Shown here piece by piece: positions 16,966 through 24,939 of a stretch of 64,000 nucleotides of DNA (position 1 is the stretch's first letter; each line of letters opens with the position of its first letter). The notes under the pieces were generated by a model. It did no database searches and was not told the DNA's origin. It saw only the letters and a program-made list of their open reading frames with translations. The DNA comes from JBBDXS01 sp040902195. Lineage in GTDB: Bacteria > Chloroflexota > Dehalococcoidia > DSTF01 > RBG-16-68-14. The position numbers and the translations under genes are program-made. Where the stretch lies: NCBI GenBank assembly GCA_040902195.1, contig JBBDXS010000019.1, positions 248,001 through 312,000 on the forward strand. Direction: 5' to 3'.

Positions 16966-18147
16966 ATGGATACGCCAACGATTCTCGTACCGCTGGATGG
17001 CTCGGAACTGGCCGAGGCAGCCCTTGACGTCGCTGAAGCGTTCGCAAAGGCCATCGGCGCTCGCATACTGCTCTTCGCCGCGTTCGAAGACGTGGCCCAG
17101 GGGCCGCTCGCGGAGAACTCACGGGCTGCGGAGTACCAACAGCGCGGGATCGACGAGCTCCGTGCTTACATTGCGAAGATGGCGAGTGAGCTTGGCCGCG
17201 ACGGCATCCACGTCGACACAAAGGTTGTCCACGGTGCAGCGTCGGATGAGATTCTCCGCGTCATCGGAGACGAGGACCCGAGCTTCGTCGTTCTGACGAC
17301 GCATGGGCGTTCCGGTATCAGTCGTTGGCGCTACGGGAGCGTCGCGTCCAGGCTGGTCCACGAATCGTCGGCCGCCACCGTCGTCGTCGGGCCTAACGCC
17401 CGTCATCCCAGAGGCGCGCACGCAAAACCTGTTCGCCACATCCTCGTCCCGCTCGATGGCTCCGCCCAGGCCGAGGTCGCGCTGGGGCCGGCAACGGAAC
17501 TAGCCAAGGCGTTCGGCGCCGAGCTGGTTCTTGCGCAGGTCGTCCAATGGCCCGGAAGCGCGTATATCGCCGGCGCTCCAGAGCTCGACTTCGCTCAGAT
17601 AGAGATTGAGCTCACCGAAGCGGCGGCCGAACATCTTCGCATGGTGCGCGACCGCCTCGCCGGCCGTGTCGCCGGCCGGACCGTTAGAACGTTCGTGCAA
17701 CGCGGCCCGGCGGTGGACGCGTTGACCTCGCTCGTGGACGGGGAGGGCATCGACCTCGTCGTGATGACCTCTCACTGTCGTACCGGTTTCGCTCGCGCCG
17801 TCCTCGGTAGCGTCGCCGACCGGATGCTGCAATGCAACGTGCCGGTGGTTCTCATCCGGCCGGAAGGCGCCGTTCCGACGGTGCACCGGCCTCGTGGGCG
17901 CTACTGCCACAACTGCGGCCGCTCGTCACCGTACGCGAACGTGCTGGAAGACGACGTCTGCCTGCGCTGCGGGCAGCACCTGCACACGTGCGGGAACTGC
18001 GCGTACTTTGACGGCGTAGCTTGCATCATGCAGCGTCCGGAAGCTCATAGCCTGCTGCCCGGCAGCGACTGCCCGTACTTCCAGTTTCGCGAGAGCGAAG
18101 CGCCGCCTGTGCATTCGGCCATCGCTGCTAAACGCGACGACCGCTAG
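16966..18147 (+). CDS. Tandem universal stress protein with Cys-rich C-terminal domain
   Basis: A 393-residue protein with two UspA domains (about 1-145 and 150-303), each with ILVPLDGS at the start and a nucleotide loop (THGRSGISRWRYGSVA; SHCRTGFARAVLGSVA). After about residue 310 comes a Cys-rich tail: CHNCG, then CLRCG, then CGNCAYFDGVAC and finally DCPYF. The first two CxxC pairs look like a zinc ribbon; the second part resembles the C-x2-C-x-F/Y-D...C...C-x-F/Y module seen in small bacterial metal-binding proteins. It could sense redox state or metal. The stop codon overlaps that of the convergent gene at the shared CTAG (18144-18147). Confidence 0.88.
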   Translation: MDTPTILVPLDGSELAEAALDVAEAFAKAIGARILLFAAFEDVAQGPLAENSRAAEYQQRGIDELRAYIAKMASELGRDGIHVDTKVVHGAASDEILRVIGDEDPSFVVLTTHGRSGISRWRYGSVASRLVHESSAATVVVGPNARHPRGAHAKPVRHILVPLDGSAQAEVALGPATELAKAFGAELVLAQVVQWPGSAYIAGAPELDFAQIEIELTEAAAEHLRMVRDRLAGRVAGRTVRTFVQRGPAVDALTSLVDGEGIDLVVMTSHCRTGFARAVLGSVADRMLQCNVPVVLIRPEGAVPTVHRPRGRYCHNCGRSSPYANVLEDDVCLRCGQHLHTCGNCAYFDGVACIMQRPEAHSLLPGSDCPYFQFRESEAPPVHSAIAAKRDDR

Positions 18148-19529
18148 TGCGCCCCAGCGATAGCCGTCTCCTCCAGGTACTTGGTGTACTGGCACATTGC
18201 GGCCAAGGCCTGCACCGCTCGCTCCGGGTAAGCGTAGACTGGAACGCGCGCTTCGTCGAGGAGCTTGCGGCCACGGTCGACCGCTTCGCCGCCCATGAAC
18301 ACGGCGATGAGCGGCTTCGCAAATTCCCGCGCAAGGTATGAGATCACACGCGCGGTGCGTTCCGGCTCCGTCACTCGTTGCGGGGTAAGGAGCACGAGGA
18401 GGGAATCAACCGTGTCGTCCGCGGCGAGCGCCTCCAGGGCCAACTGGTAGCGGTCCGCGCCAGCGTCTCCAAGCAGATCGACAGGGTTGGTTGTCGCCGC
18501 TGCCGCCGGAAGCCGCTCCTTGAGGGCAAGCATCGTATCGCGGGATAGCGGCGCAAGCTTGAGACCAACCCGCTCGATGGCATCCGACGCCATGACCGCA
18601 GGACCGCCCGCGTTCGTCACGACACCGACCCGCGGTCCTCTCGGCAATGTGGAGAACGAGAAGCAGAGCGTGTAATCGAACAGCTCCGCCATCGTCGCCG
18701 CGCGAACGATCCCGGCCTGCCGGAAGGCCCCGTCGACGATTGCGTCGGAGCTCGCGAGCGCGCCCGTGTGCGAGCTAGCCGCTCGTGCGCCGCCGCCCGT
18801 CGTGCCGACCTTGATCAAGATGACCGGCTTCGATGCGGTCACGCGTCTCGCTACATCCATGAAGCGTCTGCCGTCCGTTATGCCCTCGAGATAGCCGATG
18901 ATGATCTTCGTCTGCGGGTCGTCGCCAAGGTAGTCGAGACAGTCGACGTCATTGAGGTCCGCCATGTTGCCTAGTGAGACGAACTTCGCGAAGCCGAGAT
19001 CGATCGAGCGCGCCCAGTCAAGGATCGCCGTTGCCACGGCGCCGGACTGCGAGAGCATACTCACATCGAACTGGAGCGGCGTCGTCTCAGCGAAGGTAGC
19101 GTTCATCCCGATCGCCGCATTGATGATCCCGACGGAGTTCGGCCCGATAAGCCGCATGCCGTACCGCCGCGCGCACTCCACGAGCTCTCGCTCGACAGCA
19201 GCCCCCTCCGGTCCGGTTTCGCGGAAGCCTGCCGTTATCACAACCGCAGCGCGGACGCCCTTCCGGCCGCATTCGTCCAGCGCCGAGAGCACGGCCGCTG
19301 CCGGAACGGCAAGAATCGCTAAGTCGGGGACTTCATCGATATCTAGGACGCTGGCGTAGGAGTGCAAGCCGAGAACTCGCTCAATGTTCGGATTCACGGC
19401 GTACAGACAGCCCTGGTAGCGTGCTCGCTGGAGGTTGTCGAGCACCACGTACCCGATCTTTTGCGGGCTGCGCGATGCGCCGATCACGGCGATGCTTCGC
19501 GGATTGAAGAATCGATTGAGATCAATCAC
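18144..19529 (-). CDS. Orphan acyl-CoA synthetase (ADP-forming) CoA-binding subunit
   Basis: A 461-residue protein with the CoA-binding domain (RSIAVIGASRSPQKIGYVVL) and succinyl-CoA-ligase-like domains (MLSQSGAVATAI, GVVTNAGGPAVMASD). The phosphohistidine loop is AASSHTGALASS. Unlike the pair at 10.6-12.8 kb, there is no ATP-grasp partner next to it or fused to it. It may use the beta subunit from elsewhere, including the one at 12098-12796, or regulate acyl-CoA pools. It is on the opposite strand to the stress proteins and converges with them. Confidence 0.85.
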   Translation of the reverse strand: MIDLNRFFNPRSIAVIGASRSPQKIGYVVLDNLQRARYQGCLYAVNPNIERVLGLHSYASVLDIDEVPDLAILAVPAAAVLSALDECGRKGVRAAVVITAGFRETGPEGAAVERELVECARRYGMRLIGPNSVGIINAAIGMNATFAETTPLQFDVSMLSQSGAVATAILDWARSIDLGFAKFVSLGNMADLNDVDCLDYLGDDPQTKIIIGYLEGITDGRRFMDVARRVTASKPVILIKVGTTGGGARAASSHTGALASSDAIVDGAFRQAGIVRAATMAELFDYTLCFSFSTLPRGPRVGVVTNAGGPAVMASDAIERVGLKLAPLSRDTMLALKERLPAAAATTNPVDLLGDAGADRYQLALEALAADDTVDSLLVLLTPQRVTEPERTARVISYLAREFAKPLIAVFMGGEAVDRGRKLLDEARVPVYAYPERAVQALAAMCQYTKYLEETAIAGAH

Positions 19530-19600
19530 GACGTACGGCCACGGTTGTCAGCGGCAGTGGTGGCCATGTGGAGCGTAGCACACGAGCCGTCGGCTGGCTG

Positions 19601-20758
19601 TCAGTAGCGAAGCACGGCGGCGATGCAGGCCTCTTCGAGGAGCGCGGCCTCGGCGTCTTGGTGGACGGTCTCGATGAGCGCGCCGGTTTGCAGCGCTCGT
19701 TCGATGGCCCATTCAGCGAGATCGGCCACCGGCTCAAGCGTCTGGCCACACACAGGGCACTCGCCCAGGGTTTCGATAGCGGCAAAGTCGCCGGCGGGGC
19801 ATGCGCTGCCCTTGATGTTGCGCTGTGTCGCTACAACCAGTTTATGGACCCGCCCCTCACCCAGCGCCTGCAGCGTGTCGTCCCAGCCGACAGTCCCCAG
19901 CGCTCCGGAACGAGCCGCGTCAAGAACGTCGGAAACGATCTGGCGCTCGGCTTCGCTTTCGGCGGCGGCTTCGACCTCTTCGACGCGCTCGACAATCTGC
20001 TCGTCGGAGAGGAACTCTTCTGCCGCGAACGTACCGGCCACGCGCGTCCGCAGACCCCGAGGTAGCACGGAGAGGAAGGCTGCGCGCGCCTCGTCCGGGC
20101 CCCCGACAATCAACCGATCGAATGAACGACGCTTAGCCTCAACCTGCAACTGCTTGGCGGCGCGCACGAGGTGACTGTGGAGGTGGGCATCGCGGTGCCG
20201 CGAGTAGCCGGGCTGGGCCCACCCGCCCCTCTTGCTGCGGCCAGGGTACTTGTCAACGACGTCTACCGCGTGCTCGACTCGCCCCAGGTACACGTGCAGC
20301 AGACGGGCGTGGTCTTTATCGACAAGAGCGACGGCGTACCGCTCGTAGTCGTCTAGAATGGCTGCGAGCGGCGCAAGGACCGGCCGCTCGGCAAAACGGG
20401 CGAGCGGCTGGACCGGTACCTGCAACTGAAACAGGTCCCACAACCCGCGCGGCTGGCAAGAAAAGAGCGCAACACCGCGGCCGGCCAGCTCGAAGTCATC
20501 GCGGAGGAATTCGATCACGCGGCGTCGCTCGTCGTCCACGCGGCCCTGGAGAAGGCCGCGCGCAGTGCCGCCGAGCGTATGGAGGACGTTCGTGGCTACA
20601 CCGTGAATATCGCGCCGCTCGCCTCCCGACGTCTCGAAGGAAAGGTACACAGAGAGCACCCCGTGCGGACTGCGAAAGCGCCCCAACCGGCGCAGGTCCC
20701 CTTCGGTTGGCGCTCGGAGCTGGTTGATTGTTGCCCGGTTTCGTGTTGGCATAGTCAT
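19601..20758 (-). CDS. Bacterial eRF1-like protein (baeRF family)
   Basis: A 385-residue protein related to archaeo-eukaryotic release factor 1. The N-terminal half has FRSPHGVLSVYLSFE and the middle domain HARLLHVYLGRVE...SFDRLIVGGPDEAR, as in baeRF proteins (family 10-like). The C-terminal pelota-like domain includes VHKLVVATQRN and Cys residues (ACPAG, ECPVCG) that may bind zinc. There is no GGQ motif, so peptide release in the classical sense is unlikely; ribosome rescue or hibernation is the current idea for the family. Mycobacterial Rv2629, of a related family, belongs to the DosR regulon. The ATG overlaps the CBS gene's stop as ATGA. Confidence 0.8.
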   Translation of the reverse strand: MTMPTRNRATINQLRAPTEGDLRRLGRFRSPHGVLSVYLSFETSGGERRDIHGVATNVLHTLGGTARGLLQGRVDDERRRVIEFLRDDFELAGRGVALFSCQPRGLWDLFQLQVPVQPLARFAERPVLAPLAAILDDYERYAVALVDKDHARLLHVYLGRVEHAVDVVDKYPGRSKRGGWAQPGYSRHRDAHLHSHLVRAAKQLQVEAKRRSFDRLIVGGPDEARAAFLSVLPRGLRTRVAGTFAAEEFLSDEQIVERVEEVEAAAESEAERQIVSDVLDAARSGALGTVGWDDTLQALGEGRVHKLVVATQRNIKGSACPAGDFAAIETLGECPVCGQTLEPVADLAEWAIERALQTGALIETVHQDAEAALLEEACIAAVLRY

Positions 20759-21183
20759 GGGCCCTTCTGTGAATGATGGCCGGCGACGGCGAGGAACGCA
20801 TCGAGGTACTGCTTGACGTCATGCGCGACGTCGTCCAACGACAGCACGCCGATGACTCGGCCGCCGCTGATCGTGACCGGCATACGCCGCGCGCCGGCAT
20901 TCCTCATCATCTCCACAGCCTTCTCCAGATCGACACCGCCATACACCGTCGTCGGGTGGAGCTCCATGCATGCACCGACGGGGCGCTTGGCGGGATCGCC
21001 ACCGAGCGCCATACAGCGCACGACGAGATCGCGATCCGTGATCACCCCCTCAATGATGCGGCCCTCTTTCGTCGCGACAAGCATCCCAACGTGGTGGTCG
21101 CGCATGAGCTGGGCCGCGCGTTGGCAACTATCGACGGCTGACACTTCGACAAGGGCGAAGTTCATCACGTCGTTGACCTTCAT
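20755..21183 (-). CDS. CBS-domain pair protein (Hrp1-like)
   Basis: A 142-residue protein made of two CBS motifs: MKVNDVMNFALVEVSAVDS...GVITDRDLVVRCMA and MELHPTTVYGGVDLEKAVEM...IGVLSLDDVAHDV. Such pairs bind adenine nucleotides or related ligands. The size and architecture match hypoxic response protein 1 (Rv2626c). It is translationally coupled to the eRF1-like gene downstream (ATGA) and lies 18 nt after the YbaK-type gene, so the three probably form one operon. Confidence 0.88.
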   Translation of the reverse strand: MKVNDVMNFALVEVSAVDSCQRAAQLMRDHHVGMLVATKEGRIIEGVITDRDLVVRCMALGGDPAKRPVGACMELHPTTVYGGVDLEKAVEMMRNAGARRMPVTISGGRVIGVLSLDDVAHDVKQYLDAFLAVAGHHSQKGP

Positions 21184-21201
21184 GCCGGTCCCTCCATTCG
21201 T

Positions 21202-21669
21202 TTAGGCGGTGGCAAGTTGGGCCACCTTCGGCTCGGCCACGCGCGTGTAATCTGCGAACGCCAAGCTAATGGTGTCCGTATGCGTACCGGCCTGAAATCG
21301 GATCGTCTCGCCTGCTGCCAGTCCGGAGTCGATATACAACGGAATGTCATACAGTTTGCCGATCGGTGGCATCGCGCCGACGTCACAGTCGGGGAAGCGG
21401 GCAGCGAACTCCTCCTCTGTCGCCAGACGGACATCCGTCGCTCCAAGCAGCGCCTTCAGGTTCGTGAGGTTGACGTGCTCAGGCGCGGGCAGCGCTAGCA
21501 TGATGAGCTTGCCGTCCCCCAGCACCATCACGACCTTCGCGAACTGTTTCCCGGACACATGCTCGCTCGCAGCAACCTCCTGAGCGGTGAACACTTCCGG
21601 ATGATGCTGCACCTGAAACGGCACGTGCTGCTCGCGCAGGTATTGCTCAAGCCTCACTTTGCAGTCCAT
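21202..21669 (-). CDS. YbaK/EbsC-family aminoacyl-tRNA deacylase
   Basis: A 155-residue protein of the ProXp/YbaK superfamily, which hydrolyses mischarged aminoacyl-tRNA. Visible family segments are VPFQVQHHPEVFTAQEVA, QFAKVVMVLGDGKLIM (the conserved Lys of GKxxAK-type motifs) and VGAMPPIGKLYDIPLYID, corresponding to the substrate-pocket GxxxP region. The start is the ATG at 21669: an AGGAGG lies six bases before it and abuts the alternative ATG at 21675, which makes that one unlikely. It heads the small operon with the CBS and eRF1-like genes. Confidence 0.87.
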   Translation of the reverse strand: MDCKVRLEQYLREQHVPFQVQHHPEVFTAQEVAASEHVSGKQFAKVVMVLGDGKLIMLALPAPEHVNLTNLKALLGATDVRLATEEEFAARFPDCDVGAMPPIGKLYDIPLYIDSGLAAGETIRFQAGTHTDTISLAFADYTRVAEPKVAQLATA

Positions 21670-21675
21670 GGCCAT

Positions 21676-21681
21676 CCTCCT
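21676..21681 (-). promoter_or_regulatory. Shine-Dalgarno that sets the YbaK start
   Basis: AGGAGG on the minus strand sits directly against the first ATG (21675) and six bases from the second (21669), so the second is the better start. Confidence 0.6.
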
Positions 21682-21722
21682 CTGACTCCAGCCTAACGGG
21701 CTACGGACGGGCCGATGAGTGT

Positions 21723-21751
21723 CAAACAGCCCGTTCCTGGCGGGCTGTTTG
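21723..21751 (-). terminator. Terminator hairpin after the PRPP synthetase gene
   Basis: CAAACAGCCCG and CGGGCTGTTTG form a perfect 11-bp stem around a seven-base loop, between the end of the PRPP synthetase gene and the YbaK gene. The T run within the 3' arm is short. Confidence 0.55.
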
Positions 21752-21823
21752 GCCTGTAGGACGCAAGACGGGGGCTACTGGTGGGCTGAGCCGAGAATGC
21801 GCGCCTTGGAGGTCTCCGCGGTC

Positions 21824-22762
21824 CTACTTGTAGTCGATCAGTCCTACCAACGAGCGGGACGCGTGCAGTCGTTGAATCGCCTCAGACAGGAGCTGTCGCA
21901 GACTGATCACCTGGACTGGTAGGCCGGTCTCTGCAGGCGATTTGACGCTGTCGGTAACGATGACGTGCTTCACAGGCAACGAGCGCAGTCGCTCAACAGC
22001 CTGGCCGGCAAACAGCCCGTGTGTGGCTGCGACGATCAACTCTGTGCTTGAACCAGCGTCCAGAACGGCCCGGTATGCCGCCTCAATGGTCCCGCCGGTG
22101 CTAATCATGTCATCCACGATGACCGGAGAGCGCCCGCGTACTTCCCCGCTGACGCGGGAGACCCGGACTTCCGCGCCGGAAATACGGGTCTTGTGCACAA
22201 CAGCCATCGGAACGCCCAAGGCGTCCGCAAATCGTTCGGCAAGGTGGGCTGCACCGAGGTCCGGTGCGACGATGACGCTTGTCTCACCGCACAGAGGGCG
22301 GGCACTCTCGATCAGCGACTGGACAGCACTGAGGTGGGCGACGGGGATGCTGGTGAGAGCCTCGATGGCCGGCGTGTGAACGTCGACAGCGACTATCTGC
22401 TCGATGCCGCTTGCCTGGATGAGATCGGCTGCAAGCCGGGCGGCGATCGCCTCCCGTCCGCGCGCGCGTCGATCCTGTCGCGCATAGCCGAAATACGGGA
22501 TGACCGCGGTGGTGCGCCCCGCCCCGGCGCGGCGGCAGGCATCGGCAAGCAAGAGCAGTTCCACTAGATGCTGATCCGGCGGCGGGCTTGTCGCCTGAAT
22601 GATGAAGACGTCGCGGCCGCGAACGGAGTCAACGAGTTCGACCTGAAGCTCTCCGTCAGGGAATCGCTCCACTCGGCGATTCGTCAGATCAATCGCAATG
22701 TCCGTCGCGACATGTTGGGCGAGCTCCAGGCTCGCCGTGCCAGCTATCAGCGAGAGTTCCAC
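21824..22762 (-). CDS. prs: Ribose-phosphate pyrophosphokinase
   Basis: PRPP synthetase transfers pyrophosphate from ATP to ribose 5-phosphate. The 312 residues match the family: FPDGELQVELVDSVRGRDVF, the flexible-loop region YFGYARQDRR, and the PRPP-binding motif VIVDDMISTGGTI. The usual DLHAxQ segment reads VDVHTPAIEAL here, a divergence that suggests a specialised paralogue rather than the main housekeeping enzyme. It stands next to a phosphoribosyltransferase fusion, which would consume PRPP, and the two probably act together. The window also has PRPP-responsive pyr genes, but those are 40 kb away. Confidence 0.9.
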   Translation of the reverse strand: MELSLIAGTASLELAQHVATDIAIDLTNRRVERFPDGELQVELVDSVRGRDVFIIQATSPPPDQHLVELLLLADACRRAGAGRTTAVIPYFGYARQDRRARGREAIAARLAADLIQASGIEQIVAVDVHTPAIEALTSIPVAHLSAVQSLIESARPLCGETSVIVAPDLGAAHLAERFADALGVPMAVVHKTRISGAEVRVSRVSGEVRGRSPVIVDDMISTGGTIEAAYRAVLDAGSSTELIVAATHGLFAGQAVERLRSLPVKHVIVTDSVKSPAETGLPVQVISLRQLLSEAIQRLHASRSLVGLIDYK

Positions 22763-22833
22763 CGGCTAGCGCCTTCCGAGCCCTGCATTCCAATCCCCGA
22801 TGGCGAACGGGCCGCGACCGTGCGCTCCCTGTG

Positions 22834-24192
22834 TCAATGGCTAGCCCGCGCTCGAACGGGCCGCCGCATGTGCGCGTCCGTCAAGATCTGCTGTACTTCT
22901 GCGTCCTCGGTCTGTCCGAATTGCTCGTAATAGTAGCCAACGGCCAAGAACGGCTCGGGTTGGTATAGGCACACAACATCGTCGACCTCGTCGCCAAGAG
23001 CTGAGCAGGCCTCTGTGGATCCGACTGGTACAGCAACCACGATCTTCAAGGGACCTCCGGCCCGAACCGAGCGCACTGACGCTCGCATCGTCGCGCCGGT
23101 CGCAAGTCCATCGTCTGCGATAATCACAACGCGTCCGGAGAACACTCCCGCCGGCCGGCCCTTGCGGAACTGTGTCTCGCGACGACGGGCCTCTTCTCGT
23201 TGCTCCGCGGTCTCCTCCTCCAGATATCTTTTGCTCACCGCGAGCTCGCGGATGACGTTCTCGTTGAGGAACCGTCCGCCGTTCGCGGTCACGGCCCCGA
23301 TCGCCAGCTCCGGGTAGCCTGGAGCGCCAAGCTTGCGGGCGACGACGACATCGAGGTCAGCGTCCAGCCGCTTGGCGATCTCGTCCGCGACTGGTACGCC
23401 TCCTCGCGGAATACCCAGCACAATAACGTCCTGACCGCCGTACGCCTCAACGAGGCGCTCACCCAACTGCCGGCCGGCGTCGCGCCGGTCGCGAAAGTGC
23501 GGGCCATAGTCCGGCGCCCGCCGCGCGACCGGTGCCACCGGCTCCCCCCAAGGCGGATCTTCCTTCAGCCCAAGCTTCACGAGGAACCATTCGACCGTCC
23601 GATCGAGGGCTTGCTCCAGCGTCCCCGGCTCTTCGAAGAGGTGCCCGGCTCCCTCGACGATCGAAGTCGTCGCGAAGGAACATTGAGCGGCTCCATCGCG
23701 GATCTCGGAGAGCAGCGGGTCGGCGGAGCCAACGAGGACGAGCGACGGGACATCGAGCGCCTTCCAGCTGTCGGAGCTGAGCGGAGGCGCTCGCAACACC
23801 ATCGTGGCCGGGCGAACGCGCCCGCGCCGAACAGCCTCGGTGGCCACGACGGCGCCGAAGCTCGAGCCGGCGATGGCGAGCCGCGCGGGGTCGAGCTGCG
23901 GATGCGCCAGGGCCCACTGGAAAACGGCCACAAGATCGTCGAGGAACGCCTCCTGGCCGCGCGGATCGTCAGAGGACTCGCCGTGGCCGCTGAGATCGAA
24001 GAGAATCGCCGCGATACCGGCGTCGAGCAGGTGCGCTGCAATTACGCTGTTGCGTGGCGACGCCTTACTGCTTCCTAGCCCGTGGACAAAGATTACGCCC
24101 GGCACGCGGCCTGCAGTGGCCGGGGCCAGTAGACGTGCCGAGAGACGGGCGCCGTTTCGCGTGATAGTAACGTCCTTACATGTACCAACCAT
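22834..24192 (-). CDS. Alpha/beta hydrolase fused to a phosphoribosyltransferase
   Basis: A 452-residue two-domain protein. Residues about 1-215 form an alpha/beta hydrolase: GVIFVHGLGSSK (oxyanion region), nucleophile in AIAGSSFGAVVA, acid in VGSADPLL and His in EGAGHLFEEP. Residues about 235-445 form a type I phosphoribosyltransferase with VLGIPRGGVPVADEIAKRL and the PRPP loop VIIADDGLATGATM. The same fusion occurs in Rv0571c of the mycobacterial DosR regulon. The start is ATG 24192, with GGAGG six bases upstream; an ATG at 24207 precedes that ribosome-binding site. The base or nucleoside substrate is unknown. It lies 71 nt upstream of prs. Confidence 0.87.
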   Translation of the reverse strand: MVGTCKDVTITRNGARLSARLLAPATAGRVPGVIFVHGLGSSKASPRNSVIAAHLLDAGIAAILFDLSGHGESSDDPRGQEAFLDDLVAVFQWALAHPQLDPARLAIAGSSFGAVVATEAVRRGRVRPATMVLRAPPLSSDSWKALDVPSLVLVGSADPLLSEIRDGAAQCSFATTSIVEGAGHLFEEPGTLEQALDRTVEWFLVKLGLKEDPPWGEPVAPVARRAPDYGPHFRDRRDAGRQLGERLVEAYGGQDVIVLGIPRGGVPVADEIAKRLDADLDVVVARKLGAPGYPELAIGAVTANGGRFLNENVIRELAVSKRYLEEETAEQREEARRRETQFRKGRPAGVFSGRVVIIADDGLATGATMRASVRSVRAGGPLKIVVAVPVGSTEACSALGDEVDDVVCLYQPEPFLAVGYYYEQFGQTEDAEVQQILTDAHMRRPVRARASH

Positions 24193-24223
24193 TTGCTTCC
24201 TCCACATGCTGCTTCACCTCGCG

Positions 24224-24526
24224 TCACTTCCGAAGGCTGGTGGCCTGTCCGAGGAAACGCTCCCAAGAAGTGGCGAGCCAGGTTTCGGTGGTAGCATGCC
24301 CAAGCGATCGCACGAGTAAGGCCACCTTGTTCGCGGAATCGCTATCGGGCGCCTCGTAGATATCGAGGTAGTCATAGGGACCAAGCAGGGCGTAGTTCGC
24401 TAGCCACTTGACGTTCGGGCATTGTTCCTTGATGCGGCTTTCCACCTCACGGTTCAGCGTTTCAACAGCGTCAGGACGGTTCAGCGCTTCAGGCGACAGG
24501 CGTGTGAGAAGGACATACGTTGGCAT
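24224..24526 (-). CDS. GYD-domain protein
   Basis: A 100-residue protein with the compact ferredoxin-like GYD fold: start MPTYVLLTRLSPEAL, the central motif ALLGPYDYLDIYEAPD (G-x-Y/F-D), and a C-terminal segment TETWLATSWERFLG. Function in the family is not established; some members are thought to act like dimeric alpha-beta barrel proteins. It ends 31 nt before the hydrolase-phosphoribosyltransferase gene and may be co-transcribed with it. Confidence 0.8.
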   Translation of the reverse strand: MPTYVLLTRLSPEALNRPDAVETLNREVESRIKEQCPNVKWLANYALLGPYDYLDIYEAPDSDSANKVALLVRSLGHATTETWLATSWERFLGQATSLRK

Positions 24527-24939
24527 TGGTAGACTCCTTCATTACGCAGCGCGCGTTCGTTTGGTAGCGCTGCCTCTCCGTGTCGTCGTTAGCCGTCTCG
24601 GTAAGCTGATGGCCGCACTGGATACGATCCACGGCCCGTAGGAACGAGGGCTCGCGGTACAAGAGTGGGCCACGGCGCGACCGCCGGGGAGGGCGGACTT
24701 CCGACCGCTCTGGTGACTCCGCCTGGTGGGCTTTCGCCGTCCTTAGGCTCTGCCTCCGGGGAGGTCTTCCGTCCGTCCTCCACATACAACCCTACGACGA
24801 ATGCCAGCTCGTGCTGAGTGCCGTATAGCCCTTCTTGGTCGAGCCGATCGTCCTAACCATCCGCGATGTTGGATGCGATATACGACTCGTATGCGGCGCG
24901 TTGCAGGAAGGGCCTGTTGACCTGCGAAACGGGGGCCGG
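24527..24939. other. Divergent spacer without a recognisable gene
   Basis: This 413-nt stretch separates the minus-strand GYD gene from the plus-strand ATPase. I see no convincing gene on either strand. It contains two related copies of a CCGGGGAGG...TTCCG-CCG motif (near 24687 and near 24757) and should hold the divergent promoters, but I cannot pick convincing -35/-10 pairs. Confidence 0.4.

Noticed and set aside
24700..24720. GGGCTTTCGCCGTCC before the first ATPase (near 24729) as a DosR box
   Set aside because: It needs a gap to align and lacks clear symmetry; too weak to annotate as an operator.
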